A stretch of 37,842 nt of DNA from Bacillota bacterium (GTDB lineage Bacteria; Bacillota; Clostridia; Peptostreptococcales; Anaerovoracaceae), in the NCBI GenBank assembly GCA_017436705.1, contig JAFSCP010000048.1:1-37842 (forward strand). The letters are read 5' to 3'. The stretch's first letter is position 1, and the number at the start of each line of letters is the position of its first letter. The translations under genes and the position numbers were made by a program. Positions 31,526 through 37,842 of this stretch are shown piece after piece. The notes under the pieces were generated by a model. The model worked only from the letters and a program-made list of their open reading frames with translations. It made no database searches and had not been told where the DNA came from.

Positions 31526-32610
31526 GTATTCATCAATATTAAATTTCTTTGCTGATATACTCCATCCTCTATCCCCTCATTGAAACAACACTCATTCACA
31601 ATCTCTCCGTAGCTTACACCCAGTAGTTCTGCTCCCCGCTGTATGCTGATTTCTTCTTCGTTGATTGCTCTGTATACCAGCTGTTTAAACAGCACAGGCT
31701 GTTCTGCCTGTATTCTGACAGGCTCGTTCTTTCGCCACCCCATGCTGCTTGCACGCATATAAAATTCTTTTGCCGCACTGTCAGTTACTATTCCTGCAAG
31801 CTGTGCTCTTTTGGTAAGAAGCATCATTGAAATACCATATTCGCGGCATATTATCTCCATGTCTTTGCTAATAAAGCTACGGCGAATACCAAGTTCTCTT
31901 ATTGCATCTTCCTTTGGGAAAAGAAAAGCTCCGCTGATAGCAGTAGCGCGTTCTTCCACTTCTTTCTCGCTCATGTCTTCCGGCCATCTGAACAAAAGAT
32001 GTGCAAGCTCATGGGTAATGGTTGAACGGTTACGTTCGGGTGACATAAATGCGTTATACATAACATATGGTCTGTCATTAACAGTTCCGTTGATGCCTGA
32101 AAACTTATCACTGCTGCCTTTGAAGTCCAGAAGGAGAATCCCCTTATTCTCTAAGGTGTAAGCAATATCCGGTACAGGACCTGACGATGGAATATTAAGA
32201 TATCTGCGCATTGCAATGCCGTCTTCTTCAGGATTATCACCGAGTTTCAGTCCATGGCAACCTGGTGCCTCTGCAAGCACTTCGCCACCAAGAATCTCTA
32301 TGACAGTAAAGAATCTGCCCAGATATTCTTCAGCATATTCTCTGACAAATTCCTGCTCCTTCTGCGACATTGAACTGTTCTTACGGAACTCACCATGACA
32401 GAAATCCAGCTTTTCATTACGAACCTTAAGAAAATCTGATACGCGGGCTTCCAGCACTTCTGCCAGCCTTTTTAAAATATCCATATCAGGTTTTCTGTTC
32501 CCACTCTCGTAATTGGAAATGGCCATTGGTGTAAGTCCGGCCAGTGTTGCCAGCTCCTTTTTAGAAAAACCTTTTTTCAGTCTGTAGTATTTCAGATTCT
32601 TTTCAAACAT
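31522..32610 (-). CDS. XRE HTH - ImmA/IrrE metallopeptidase regulator
   Basis: A 362-residue protein with an N-terminal XRE helix-turn-helix (residues about 4-62, LATLAGLTPMAISNYESG) and a central ImmA/IrrE zinc peptidase domain with THELAHLL (HEXXH). Such proteins control mobile elements, phage repressors and toxin-antitoxin loci, usually by cleaving a repressor. A C-terminal region with another helix-turn-helix-like stretch (SIQRGAELLGVSYGEI) follows. GGAG 10 bases before the ATG supports the start. It lies directly upstream of the abiF unit on the same strand. Confidence 0.88.
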   Translation of the reverse strand: MFEKNLKYYRLKKGFSKKELATLAGLTPMAISNYESGNRKPDMDILKRLAEVLEARVSDFLKVRNEKLDFCHGEFRKNSSMSQKEQEFVREYAEEYLGRFFTVIEILGGEVLAEAPGCHGLKLGDNPEEDGIAMRRYLNIPSSGPVPDIAYTLENKGILLLDFKGSSDKFSGINGTVNDRPYVMYNAFMSPERNRSTITHELAHLLFRWPEDMSEKEVEERATAISGAFLFPKEDAIRELGIRRSFISKDMEIICREYGISMMLLTKRAQLAGIVTDSAAKEFYMRASSMGWRKNEPVRIQAEQPVLFKQLVYRAINEEEISIQRGAELLGVSYGEIVNECCFNEGIEDGVYQQRNLILMNT

Positions 32611-32627
32611 CTTACCGCCACTCCTTT

Positions 32628-32666
32628 CTGTTTATATTTTATAATATTTTATTAAAAAGTAAACAG
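32628..32666. promoter_or_regulatory. inverted repeat in the promoter region of the XRE-IrrE gene
   Basis: CTGTTTA (32628-32634) and TAAACAG (32660-32666) form a perfect 7-base inverted repeat with centres 32 bases apart. An AT-rich stretch with TATAAT-like hexamers lies between. It could be the operator for autoregulation by the XRE domain; this is inferred from position only. Confidence 0.4.
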
Positions 32667-32729
32667 TTTTGTTGCCGCAAGTTTCGTCATATTCCACTAA
32701 ACTCCAACACCATTATTCCATTATAATCA

Positions 32730-32763
32730 CAAAAAATCCCCGGAGAATAATATCCCCGGGGAA
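32730..32763 (-). terminator. terminator after the YfcE gene
   Basis: Leftward hairpin with stem TCCCCGG/CCGGGGA (32756-32762 with 32737-32743), extendable inwards, followed by TTTTTT (complement of 32731-32736). It ends the housekeeping operon and marks the right edge of the defence island. Confidence 0.85.
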
Positions 32764-32781
32764 ACCCAAATCGTATATTAA

Positions 32782-33339
32782 CTATCCAACCTTCCACTCC
32801 ATCTTCACATCTCCCCCGAAGTCTTTCCACAGGAAAGTGCCGCCTTCCGCAGTCATTTCCAGGGTCATGTAGCCGTGCCAGCTTTCTTCTTTAGGGATGG
32901 CAACGGAGCCTGGGTTCATATATACATAGTCGCCGTGGTCCACACATTTCGGCACGTGGGTGTGGCCGTGAAGCAGGATATCGCCTTTCTTCAGCGGCGG
33001 CAGGTTCTTTTCATTATAAGTATGGCCGTGGGTCACATAAACAAGTGATTTTCCCACAGGCAGCAGCGCATAGTCAGCAAGCACAGGAAAACTGAGCACC
33101 ATCTGGTCCACTTCCGCCTCACAGTTGCCGCGGACACAGAGGATCTGGTCTTTCATATCGTTAAGCATTGCAATTACTGCCTTTGGGGCGTAACCTTCCG
33201 GCAGGTCATTGCGCGGGCCGTGATAAAGCACGTCCCCGAGGAGGAGCAATCTTTCTGCTCCCTCTGCAGCGTAAGCCTCAAGAAGCTTAGTGCAGTAATA
33301 TTCTGAACCATGTATGTCAGATGCAATCATCCATTTCAT
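32782..33339 (-). CDS. yfcE: YfcE-type metallophosphodiesterase
   Basis: A 185-residue calcineurin-like phosphoesterase with the blocks ASDIHGSEYY, GDVLYHGPRN, RGNCEAEVD (GNCD-type), VTHGHTYN, LHGHTHVPK and MNPGS. This is the YfcE pattern, a small Mn-dependent phosphodiesterase of unknown natural substrate. It is the last gene of the operon beginning with the exonuclease, 15 bases after the hypothetical gene. Confidence 0.93.
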   Translation of the reverse strand: MKWMIASDIHGSEYYCTKLLEAYAAEGAERLLLLGDVLYHGPRNDLPEGYAPKAVIAMLNDMKDQILCVRGNCEAEVDQMVLSFPVLADYALLPVGKSLVYVTHGHTYNEKNLPPLKKGDILLHGHTHVPKCVDHGDYVYMNPGSVAIPKEESWHGYMTLEMTAEGGTFLWKDFGGDVKMEWKVG

Positions 33340-33354
33340 GTAAAAAACCTCCGT

Positions 33355-33936
33355 CTATAATCCAATAAAGTCCAGTACCGGCGTGTTATACAGGCTGAAG
33401 TCTTTTTCCTCACTTGCCGCCTCATAATATGCTCTGGCCGCCTTGCACATGCGCAGGCAGAACTGCTCTATGTCAATGCGGATGTCCAGACCATCTTCAC
33501 CTGAAGTTCCCTCCATGTTCTGGCATACAGAAGTTCCGCAGTTTACCCCAAGGTGAAAGCGCACAGCAGTCTCGTCATCTTCCTCGTTGATAAATCCTTT
33601 GTTTTGGTGCAGATACTCGCAGCGGAGCTGCCAGCAGCGCTGACCGCAGATGTAAGGTTTTTCGTCTTCTTCACGCAGCCTGAAATACGGCGCTGCAAAC
33701 TGATCGTACCACTGGCGGTACTGTGCGCCCACGTCCCGCATGGGCCTTTTCTGCAGGTCCATCATGACACGGCCGTCTCTGTAGCGTCTCACTGCATCAG
33801 GAAATTCAATGCCGCCGCAGATATCCGGCAAAGTCAGCGCCAGAGCCAGAGCTGACTGCCAGCGGCCGTCCTCTATATTCAGTTCAACTTCCTCCACCCT
33901 GCTCATGAAAGTGAAATTTATATTTTTACGGTTCAT
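33355..33936 (-). CDS. conserved hypothetical protein with a possible HEPN-like R-X4-H motif
   Basis: A 193-residue soluble protein that I do not recognise as a named family. It is mostly helical with an acidic composition. Near residue 105 it has WQLRCEYLHQNKG, where Arg and His are spaced R-X4-H as in HEPN ribonuclease or RNA-binding domains. This may be chance, but the setting in a helix resembles HEPN-like hypotheticals. No toxin-antitoxin partner is adjacent: neighbours are a radical SAM gene (15 bases upstream) and YfcE. AGGA precedes the ATG. Confidence 0.7.
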   Translation of the reverse strand: MNRKNINFTFMSRVEEVELNIEDGRWQSALALALTLPDICGGIEFPDAVRRYRDGRVMMDLQKRPMRDVGAQYRQWYDQFAAPYFRLREEDEKPYICGQRCWQLRCEYLHQNKGFINEEDDETAVRFHLGVNCGTSVCQNMEGTSGEDGLDIRIDIEQFCLRMCKAARAYYEAASEEKDFSLYNTPVLDFIGL

Positions 33937-33951
33937 ATTCTTTCCTCCGAA

Positions 33952-34779
33952 CTACCTGAATCTCTGCGCGTAACCGCACTTCCTGCAAAGCTCTTCTGCC
34001 GCCTTGCGCTGTCCGAAACCTTTTCTTATGGCTTCTGCCCGCGGCGAACCCAGAATCACATCCAGATCCTCTTCAAAGACATTGCCCAGGTTAATCACCC
34101 CATCGCTGTCAAGACAGCACGGCACCACCGTTCCGTCGCAGAGAATGCCGAAATGGTCTCTCATGCCGTAGCAGAATACCTCTTCGCCGTAGTCTTCTGC
34201 CTCTCTGTCAGGCCATTCAAAGCGTTCTCCCCACTCAAGGTGCAGCTTGTAACGTATGCGGATGCCGCGGGTGTTTTCCTCCCAGTCGCCCTCAAGGCGG
34301 TTTTTCAGAAACTCCAGCACACGTTCGTTCCTTCCGCCATCAAGACCATTGTTCCAGAGGCGCATGACCACAATTATGCCGGCCTTCGATGCCTCATCAG
34401 CAAAATCAGCCACCTGCCCAAGGTACTTCACAAATGCCTCCTCACCGCCCTCTTCAAAACTGTGCAGAGAAATGTTGACCTTGTGAAGACCTGACTTTAT
34501 CAGATCCTCTTTCCAGCTGCCAAGAAGAGTCCCGTTGGTAGTAATCATCGGGAAAAACCCACGCTCCTTTGCAGTACTGATAAACCTCAGAATCTCAGGA
34601 TGTGTCAGCGGCTCGCCCATAAGGTGAAAATATATGTATTTTGTCTTGCCTTCCAGCTGGTCCAGAACCCGGGTGAACTCTTTCATGTCCATGATTCCCG
34701 GCTCCCTGCTGTGCCCGTGGCAGAAAGAACAGTCCATATTGCACATATTGATTATTTCTACATATACACGTGAATACAT
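33952..34779 (-). CDS. radical SAM/SPASM-like protein
   Basis: A 275-residue radical SAM protein. The [4Fe-4S]-SAM motif CNMDCSFC (CX3CX2C) lies near residues 13-20, GEP and TTNGTL follow, and a C-terminal cysteine cluster (CDGTVVPCCLD and CRKCGYA) suggests a SPASM-type auxiliary cluster. Members modify peptides or enzymes or act in cofactor assembly. No precursor peptide is visible nearby. An upstream GTG (34792-34794) overlapping the HD gene is an alternative start; ATG at 34779 is chosen because MYSRVYVEI is a common family N-terminus, though its ribosome site is poorly spaced. Confidence 0.85.
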   Translation of the reverse strand: MYSRVYVEIINMCNMDCSFCHGHSREPGIMDMKEFTRVLDQLEGKTKYIYFHLMGEPLTHPEILRFISTAKERGFFPMITTNGTLLGSWKEDLIKSGLHKVNISLHSFEEGGEEAFVKYLGQVADFADEASKAGIIVVMRLWNNGLDGGRNERVLEFLKNRLEGDWEENTRGIRIRYKLHLEWGERFEWPDREAEDYGEEVFCYGMRDHFGILCDGTVVPCCLDSDGVINLGNVFEEDLDVILGSPRAEAIRKGFGQRKAAEELCRKCGYAQRFR

Positions 34780-34783
34780 GCCT

Positions 34784-35320
34784 CTATTTTTCACCTCTCA
34801 GCATTCCGAACATCCTCAGGTAATCAGCTTCTGATTCCTCAAACGGCTGGAACTCATACTTTATTTCAATATGAATTTCCGGGAGTTCCACGTCCATATT
34901 GAGGAGATATTTAAGATCGTACATCAGCAGATCATGGTCAATTTCGTCAACCAGCTTCAGTTCTGCTTCAGTAAGCCTGCGTCCTATGAACTTTTCATAA
35001 ATGCAGTCCAGCAGACGGTTTTCATAAGTTCTGTACTCAGGAAAAAGGCCGTCCTTGATAGGTGTCGGCAGGTCCACCATGTAGGCCTCCGAACCGTCGT
35101 GAAGCAGGCATGCCAGTACTGCAGCATCAGAAAACCCCCGCGCTCTGGCCTCCTGCGCACAGTACACGCAGTGTCTTGCCACGGAAAAGAAAACATTACA
35201 GTGCCCGCCTCCCCTGCAAAGAAAAGAAAGGGCGTGAGCGATATCGTTTATATCAATCAGCTCCGGATCCGGCTTTGCCACATCAAACATTTTGCCGCTG
35301 TGGGTTTTTATAACCGACAT
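34784..35320 (-). CDS. HD-domain phosphohydrolase (YfbR-like)
   Basis: A 178-residue HD-superfamily hydrolase. A first His in HCNVFFSVARH, the HD doublet in LLHDGSEAYMVDL and a later Asp (DEIDHDLL) give the metal-binding set of YfbR-type 5'-deoxynucleotidases. It may dephosphorylate deoxynucleoside monophosphates. GAGG lies 7 bases before the ATG. It lies 22 bases after the cyclase gene and runs into the radical SAM gene. Confidence 0.85.
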   Translation of the reverse strand: MSVIKTHSGKMFDVAKPDPELIDINDIAHALSFLCRGGGHCNVFFSVARHCVYCAQEARARGFSDAAVLACLLHDGSEAYMVDLPTPIKDGLFPEYRTYENRLLDCIYEKFIGRRLTEAELKLVDEIDHDLLMYDLKYLLNMDVELPEIHIEIKYEFQPFEESEADYLRMFGMLRGEK

Positions 35321-35342
35321 TAAGTTACCTCACTTGCTTAAT

Positions 35343-36095
35343 TTATTCACAGAGTGCCCATACGCGTACAGGCAGTCCGTTTGCGCCTTCAAATCTAGGC
35401 CATGCGCAGAAAAGAATTGCTCCTGCAGCCGGAACCTGATCCAGGTTCTGAAGAACTTCAATCTGAAGCTTGCCGCTGTCCAGAACGTAACGTTCGCATG
35501 CAAGGTCGTCAGCTTCAACTGCAAGCAGGCTGGCGTCAGTATCCAGAGTTTCGTGGCCGTTGGCCGCAGCATTTCTTTCTTCGTAAATATACTTCAGCGC
35601 TTCCATGGACCATCCAGGGCAGTGTTCGCCGCCTTCTTCGTCCAGATTGGAGAAAGCCTCCATATCAGGCCAGCGCTTGTACCAGTCAGTTCTCAGTGCC
35701 ACAAAAGCACCGTCAGGAATCGGACCCCACTTTGCTTCCCATTCTTTGATATCGTCCGCAGTCACTGCATAGTGAACATCTTCCGCAACCTTCTGGCTGA
35801 TATCAATCACGCAAAGAGGATACATCATGTTCTCTGCGCCATATGAATCGGAGAACTTGCCGCCTTTGATGAAATGAGCCGGAAAGTCGATGTGAGTACC
35901 GAACTGGCCAGGGAATCTGAAGCTCTGAATCTGGCATTCAAGCATAGGTTCACCCCAGTCATAAACCACATTGCCCAGCTCAACCGCACCTTCAGGAATG
36001 CCTCCCCAGTAAGGGCTGTCGTTGTTCATTGAGTGAGAAAGTTCCACCACGCGATAACCTTTAAATCTCTTTAAATCTTCCCATAATTGATACAT
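35343..36095 (-). CDS. cyclase-family (kynurenine formamidase-like) metal hydrolase
   Basis: A 250-residue member of the cyclase/KynB family. The metal-binding motif HXTXXDXPXH appears as FGTHIDFPAHF, with conserved ELSHSMNNDSP near the N-terminus. Such enzymes hydrolyse aryl formamides or cyclic amides; nothing around it indicates kynurenine metabolism, so the substrate is open. AAAGGAGG 8 bases before the ATG gives a very strong ribosome site. It is the second gene of the operon after the exonuclease. Confidence 0.85.
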   Translation of the reverse strand: MYQLWEDLKRFKGYRVVELSHSMNNDSPYWGGIPEGAVELGNVVYDWGEPMLECQIQSFRFPGQFGTHIDFPAHFIKGGKFSDSYGAENMMYPLCVIDISQKVAEDVHYAVTADDIKEWEAKWGPIPDGAFVALRTDWYKRWPDMEAFSNLDEEGGEHCPGWSMEALKYIYEERNAAANGHETLDTDASLLAVEADDLACERYVLDSGKLQIEVLQNLDQVPAAGAILFCAWPRFEGANGLPVRVWALCE

Positions 36096-36116
36096 GTGTG
36101 TTCCTCCTTTGTAAAA

Positions 36117-36830
36117 CTATTTAATATTCTCCGTATATCTGCAAAGCGGAAAGCCCTCGCACCCATAAAACTGGCCGAACCGTCCGCTGCGCTTTTTAAG
36201 CCTGCACCCGCATTTCGGGCACATTTTTGCTGTTGCTTTATCGATGGCCGCCTGGCCCGCAAGTCCAGCGCCACAGGCACCATCTGTTACCCCGCGCCCC
36301 ATAAACTCGTAGACCTGCAGATTCATGCGGCAGTCTGCAAGCGCTCTGTGGGCCCCGTCGGTTGAAAGCCCGTAATAATCCGCCAGATCCACCAGCCTGT
36401 GATGTCTGAGCTGGGGCAAAACCCTCCTTGCCATGTGGAGCGTGTCTATGTAATCGTTGTCCGGAATCCTGTTCCAGAACAGGCGCGAATCCCTGTACAG
36501 AAACTTCATGTCGAAAGCCTGGATGTTATGGCCCACCAGCACGAAGTCCCCTGTAAACTTAAGAAACTCTGCAAGAGCTTCCCTGAACACCGGACTTCCT
36601 GCTACCATGTCGTCGGTAATTCCGTTGACCCGGCTCGCCTGCCATGGAATAGGCATCTGCGGATTCACCAGAGTACTGAACTCTCCGGTCACCAGCCCGC
36701 CCTGGACCTTAATTGCTGAAATTTCAACAACCTGGTCACGCGCCACCGAAATCCCCGTGGTTTCCAGGTCAAAGACCACATAGTCGGGTACATATATTGA
36801 TTTGTGCTCGCCAAGTCTGTTAGCCAGCAT
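36117..36830 (-). CDS. DEDDh 3'-5' exonuclease with C-terminal topoisomerase-type zinc finger
   Basis: A 237-residue protein. The N-terminal exonuclease has ExoI VFDLETTG, ExoII GHNIQAFDMKF and ExoIII HRALADCRMN (DEDDh set), as in the DnaQ/PolC epsilon fold. About residues 202-237 form a CPKCGCRLKKRSGRFGQFYGCEGFPLC zinc ribbon like those at the end of topoisomerase I, absent from standard DnaQ and likely to bind single-stranded nucleic acid. GGAGG lies 6 bases before the ATG; a consensus promoter precedes it. It could act in DNA repair or RNA turnover. Confidence 0.88.
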   Translation of the reverse strand: MLANRLGEHKSIYVPDYVVFDLETTGISVARDQVVEISAIKVQGGLVTGEFSTLVNPQMPIPWQASRVNGITDDMVAGSPVFREALAEFLKFTGDFVLVGHNIQAFDMKFLYRDSRLFWNRIPDNDYIDTLHMARRVLPQLRHHRLVDLADYYGLSTDGAHRALADCRMNLQVYEFMGRGVTDGACGAGLAGQAAIDKATAKMCPKCGCRLKKRSGRFGQFYGCEGFPLCRYTENIK

Positions 36831-36859
36831 GATGGTCCTCCCATAATCAGTTTTCTGCT

Positions 36860-36888
36860 ATTATATCACATACCTCTGGTTTATGCAA
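36860..36888 (-). promoter_or_regulatory. promoter of the exonuclease-to-yfcE operon
   Basis: Leftward TTGCAT (complement of 36883-36888), 17-base spacer, perfect TATAAT (complement of 36860-36865). The -35 overlaps the U-tract region of the terminator at 36886-36911. Confidence 0.75.
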
Positions 36889-36911
36889 AAAACGGCCGGA
36901 AATTCCGGCCG
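36886..36911 (-). terminator. terminator after the glycerol dehydrogenase gene
   Basis: Leftward hairpin with stem CGGCCGG/CCGGCCG (36905-36911 with 36893-36899), A/T pairs closing the loop, then TTTTTTGC. It ends the gldA transcript and overlaps the -35 of the next promoter. Confidence 0.9.
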
Positions 36912-36933
36912 CTTCGTTCATAGTTTTATTAAA

Positions 36934-37842
36934 TTACAGACCCAGGGAGTATCTTCCGTAAGCGTCTGCTGCCTTCATCGCTGCAACTACCTTTTCAGGA
37001 GTGATGATGATTGGCATGTTGCCCAGAGTGTCGCCTTCTGCGCATGCTGCCTGCGCAACTGCCATGAGCTGCTCATCAGTCACGTTTTCGAGACCGAGCT
37101 GCTGGAATGTTACAGGAAGATCAACGTCGATGCACCAGTCGATGATATCCTGAAGTTCTTCGGAATCGATGTTTTCCAGAACGAGCTGAGTCAGAGTACC
37201 GAAAGCAACCTTTTCACCGTGATACATGTGGTGGCATTCTTCCAGAACAGTCAGACCGTTGTGGATTGCGTGTGCACCAGCAAGACCTGCAGATTCGAAA
37301 CCGATACCGGAAAGCAGAGTGTTTGCTTCGATAACTTTTTCTACTGCTTCAGTGCAGGCACCAGCTTCCAGAGCGATCTTTGCCTTGCGGCCTTCTGCCA
37401 TCAGAGTGTCGAAGCAAAGCTTAGCCAGTGCAACAGCTGCAGTTGTCGCCATACCGCCCGCACAGTTGGCAGCATTCTTTGTTGCAGCTGCTCTTGCTTC
37501 AAAGTAAGTAGCCAGAGCATCGCCCATGCCGGAAACGGTCAGTCTTACCGGAGATTTTGCGATAATATCAGTATCCATCAGTACCAGGTTTGGATTTGCA
37601 GGCAGGAAGAAATATTCTTCGAAAACGCCTTCGTCAGTGTATATTACAGAAAGCGCGCTGCATGGAGCATCTGTGGATGCAATTGTAGGACAGATGATAA
37701 CAGGAGTCTTGCAGTGGTGTGCAACTGCCTTGGAAGTGTCCAGAATCTTGCCGCCGCCGATACCGATAATGAAGTCACATTCCTTTTCCTTCATTACTTC
37801 GATGAGACGGTTGATTTCAGTCTTGGAACATTCACCGTTGAA
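36934..37842 (-). CDS. gldA: glycerol dehydrogenase, N-terminus beyond the window
   Basis: The frame is open to the window end, giving at least 302 residues. It is a zinc-dependent iron-ADH-family glycerol dehydrogenase that oxidises glycerol to dihydroxyacetone with NAD+. Visible parts are the NAD loop GIGGGKILDTSKA, PTIASTDAPCS, the substrate/zinc aspartate in GMGDALATYFEARA, and zinc histidines in GAHAIHNGLT and MYHGEKVAFG. About 60 N-terminal residues are missing. A strong terminator follows it. Confidence 0.92.
   Translation of the reverse strand, partial: FNGECSKTEINRLIEVMKEKECDFIIGIGGGKILDTSKAVAHHCKTPVIICPTIASTDAPCSALSVIYTDEGVFEEYFFLPANPNLVLMDTDIIAKSPVRLTVSGMGDALATYFEARAAATKNAANCAGGMATTAAVALAKLCFDTLMAEGRKAKIALEAGACTEAVEKVIEANTLLSGIGFESAGLAGAHAIHNGLTVLEECHHMYHGEKVAFGTLTQLVLENIDSEELQDIIDWCIDVDLPVTFQQLGLENVTDEQLMAVAQAACAEGDTLGNMPIIITPEKVVAAMKAADAYGRYSLGL

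Noticed and set aside
1..37842. CRISPR arrays, insertion sequences, prophage genes and rRNA or tRNA genes
   Set aside because: No regularly spaced repeats, transposases, integrases or cloverleaf sequences were recognised in the window.

Overview
The window looks like chromosomal DNA of an anaerobic Bacillota, most likely a clostridial gut or rumen species. It has strong AGGAGG-type ribosome binding sites, sigma-A type promoters, a TPP riboswitch, many tightly packed leftward operons and typical clostridial families (AGCS symporter, CyuA-type cysteine desulfidase, WYL regulator, family II pyrophosphatase). No tRNA, rRNA, CRISPR array, transposase or integrase was seen. Most genes lie on the minus strand.

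1-7880 holds sugar-acid genes, all leftward: a PfkB kinase, 6-phosphogluconate dehydrogenase and a Cof-type HAD phosphatase, then an HTH-MNT/HepT toxin-antitoxin pair with its own operator-promoter, then an SDR fructuronate reductase (UxuB-like), a LarA-superfamily enzyme and uronate isomerase UxaC. Read together they suggest an unusual route: glucuronate -> fructuronate -> mannonate -> (nickel-pincer C2 epimerisation) gluconate -> 6-phosphogluconate -> ribulose 5-phosphate, avoiding mannonate dehydratase and KDPG aldolase. This is the best candidate for an undescribed metabolic system here.

8000-13800 holds a rightward tautomerase/acyltransferase pair and a leftward cluster: PAP2-like membrane protein, WYL regulator, DUF3810 membrane metalloprotease, cysteine desulfidase and CDP-alcohol phosphatidyltransferase. 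13812-17650 is a thiamine salvage operon (thiM-thiE-HAD-thiD-thiN) under a TPP riboswitch. Between the riboswitch terminator and thiM lies a second structured leader element that resembles half a TPP aptamer and could mask the thiM ribosome binding site.

17700-23820 holds a C39-like cysteine peptidase candidate, an alanine/glycine:cation symporter, a striking fusion of tRNA CCA-adding enzyme with family II inorganic pyrophosphatase, a DUF218 membrane protein and a PPP-type phosphatase.

24000-32700 is an AT-richer defence island: a type I restriction-modification operon (HTH-hsdM-hsdS-hsdR), an AbiF/Abi_2 HEPN protein preceded by a short terminated structured RNA (a probable RNA-antitoxin/HEPN-toxin unit), and an XRE-ImmA/IrrE regulator-protease. 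32780-36890 is a housekeeping operon (exonuclease, cyclase, HD hydrolase, radical SAM, a hypothetical protein, YfcE phosphodiesterase). The window ends inside a glycerol dehydrogenase gene.
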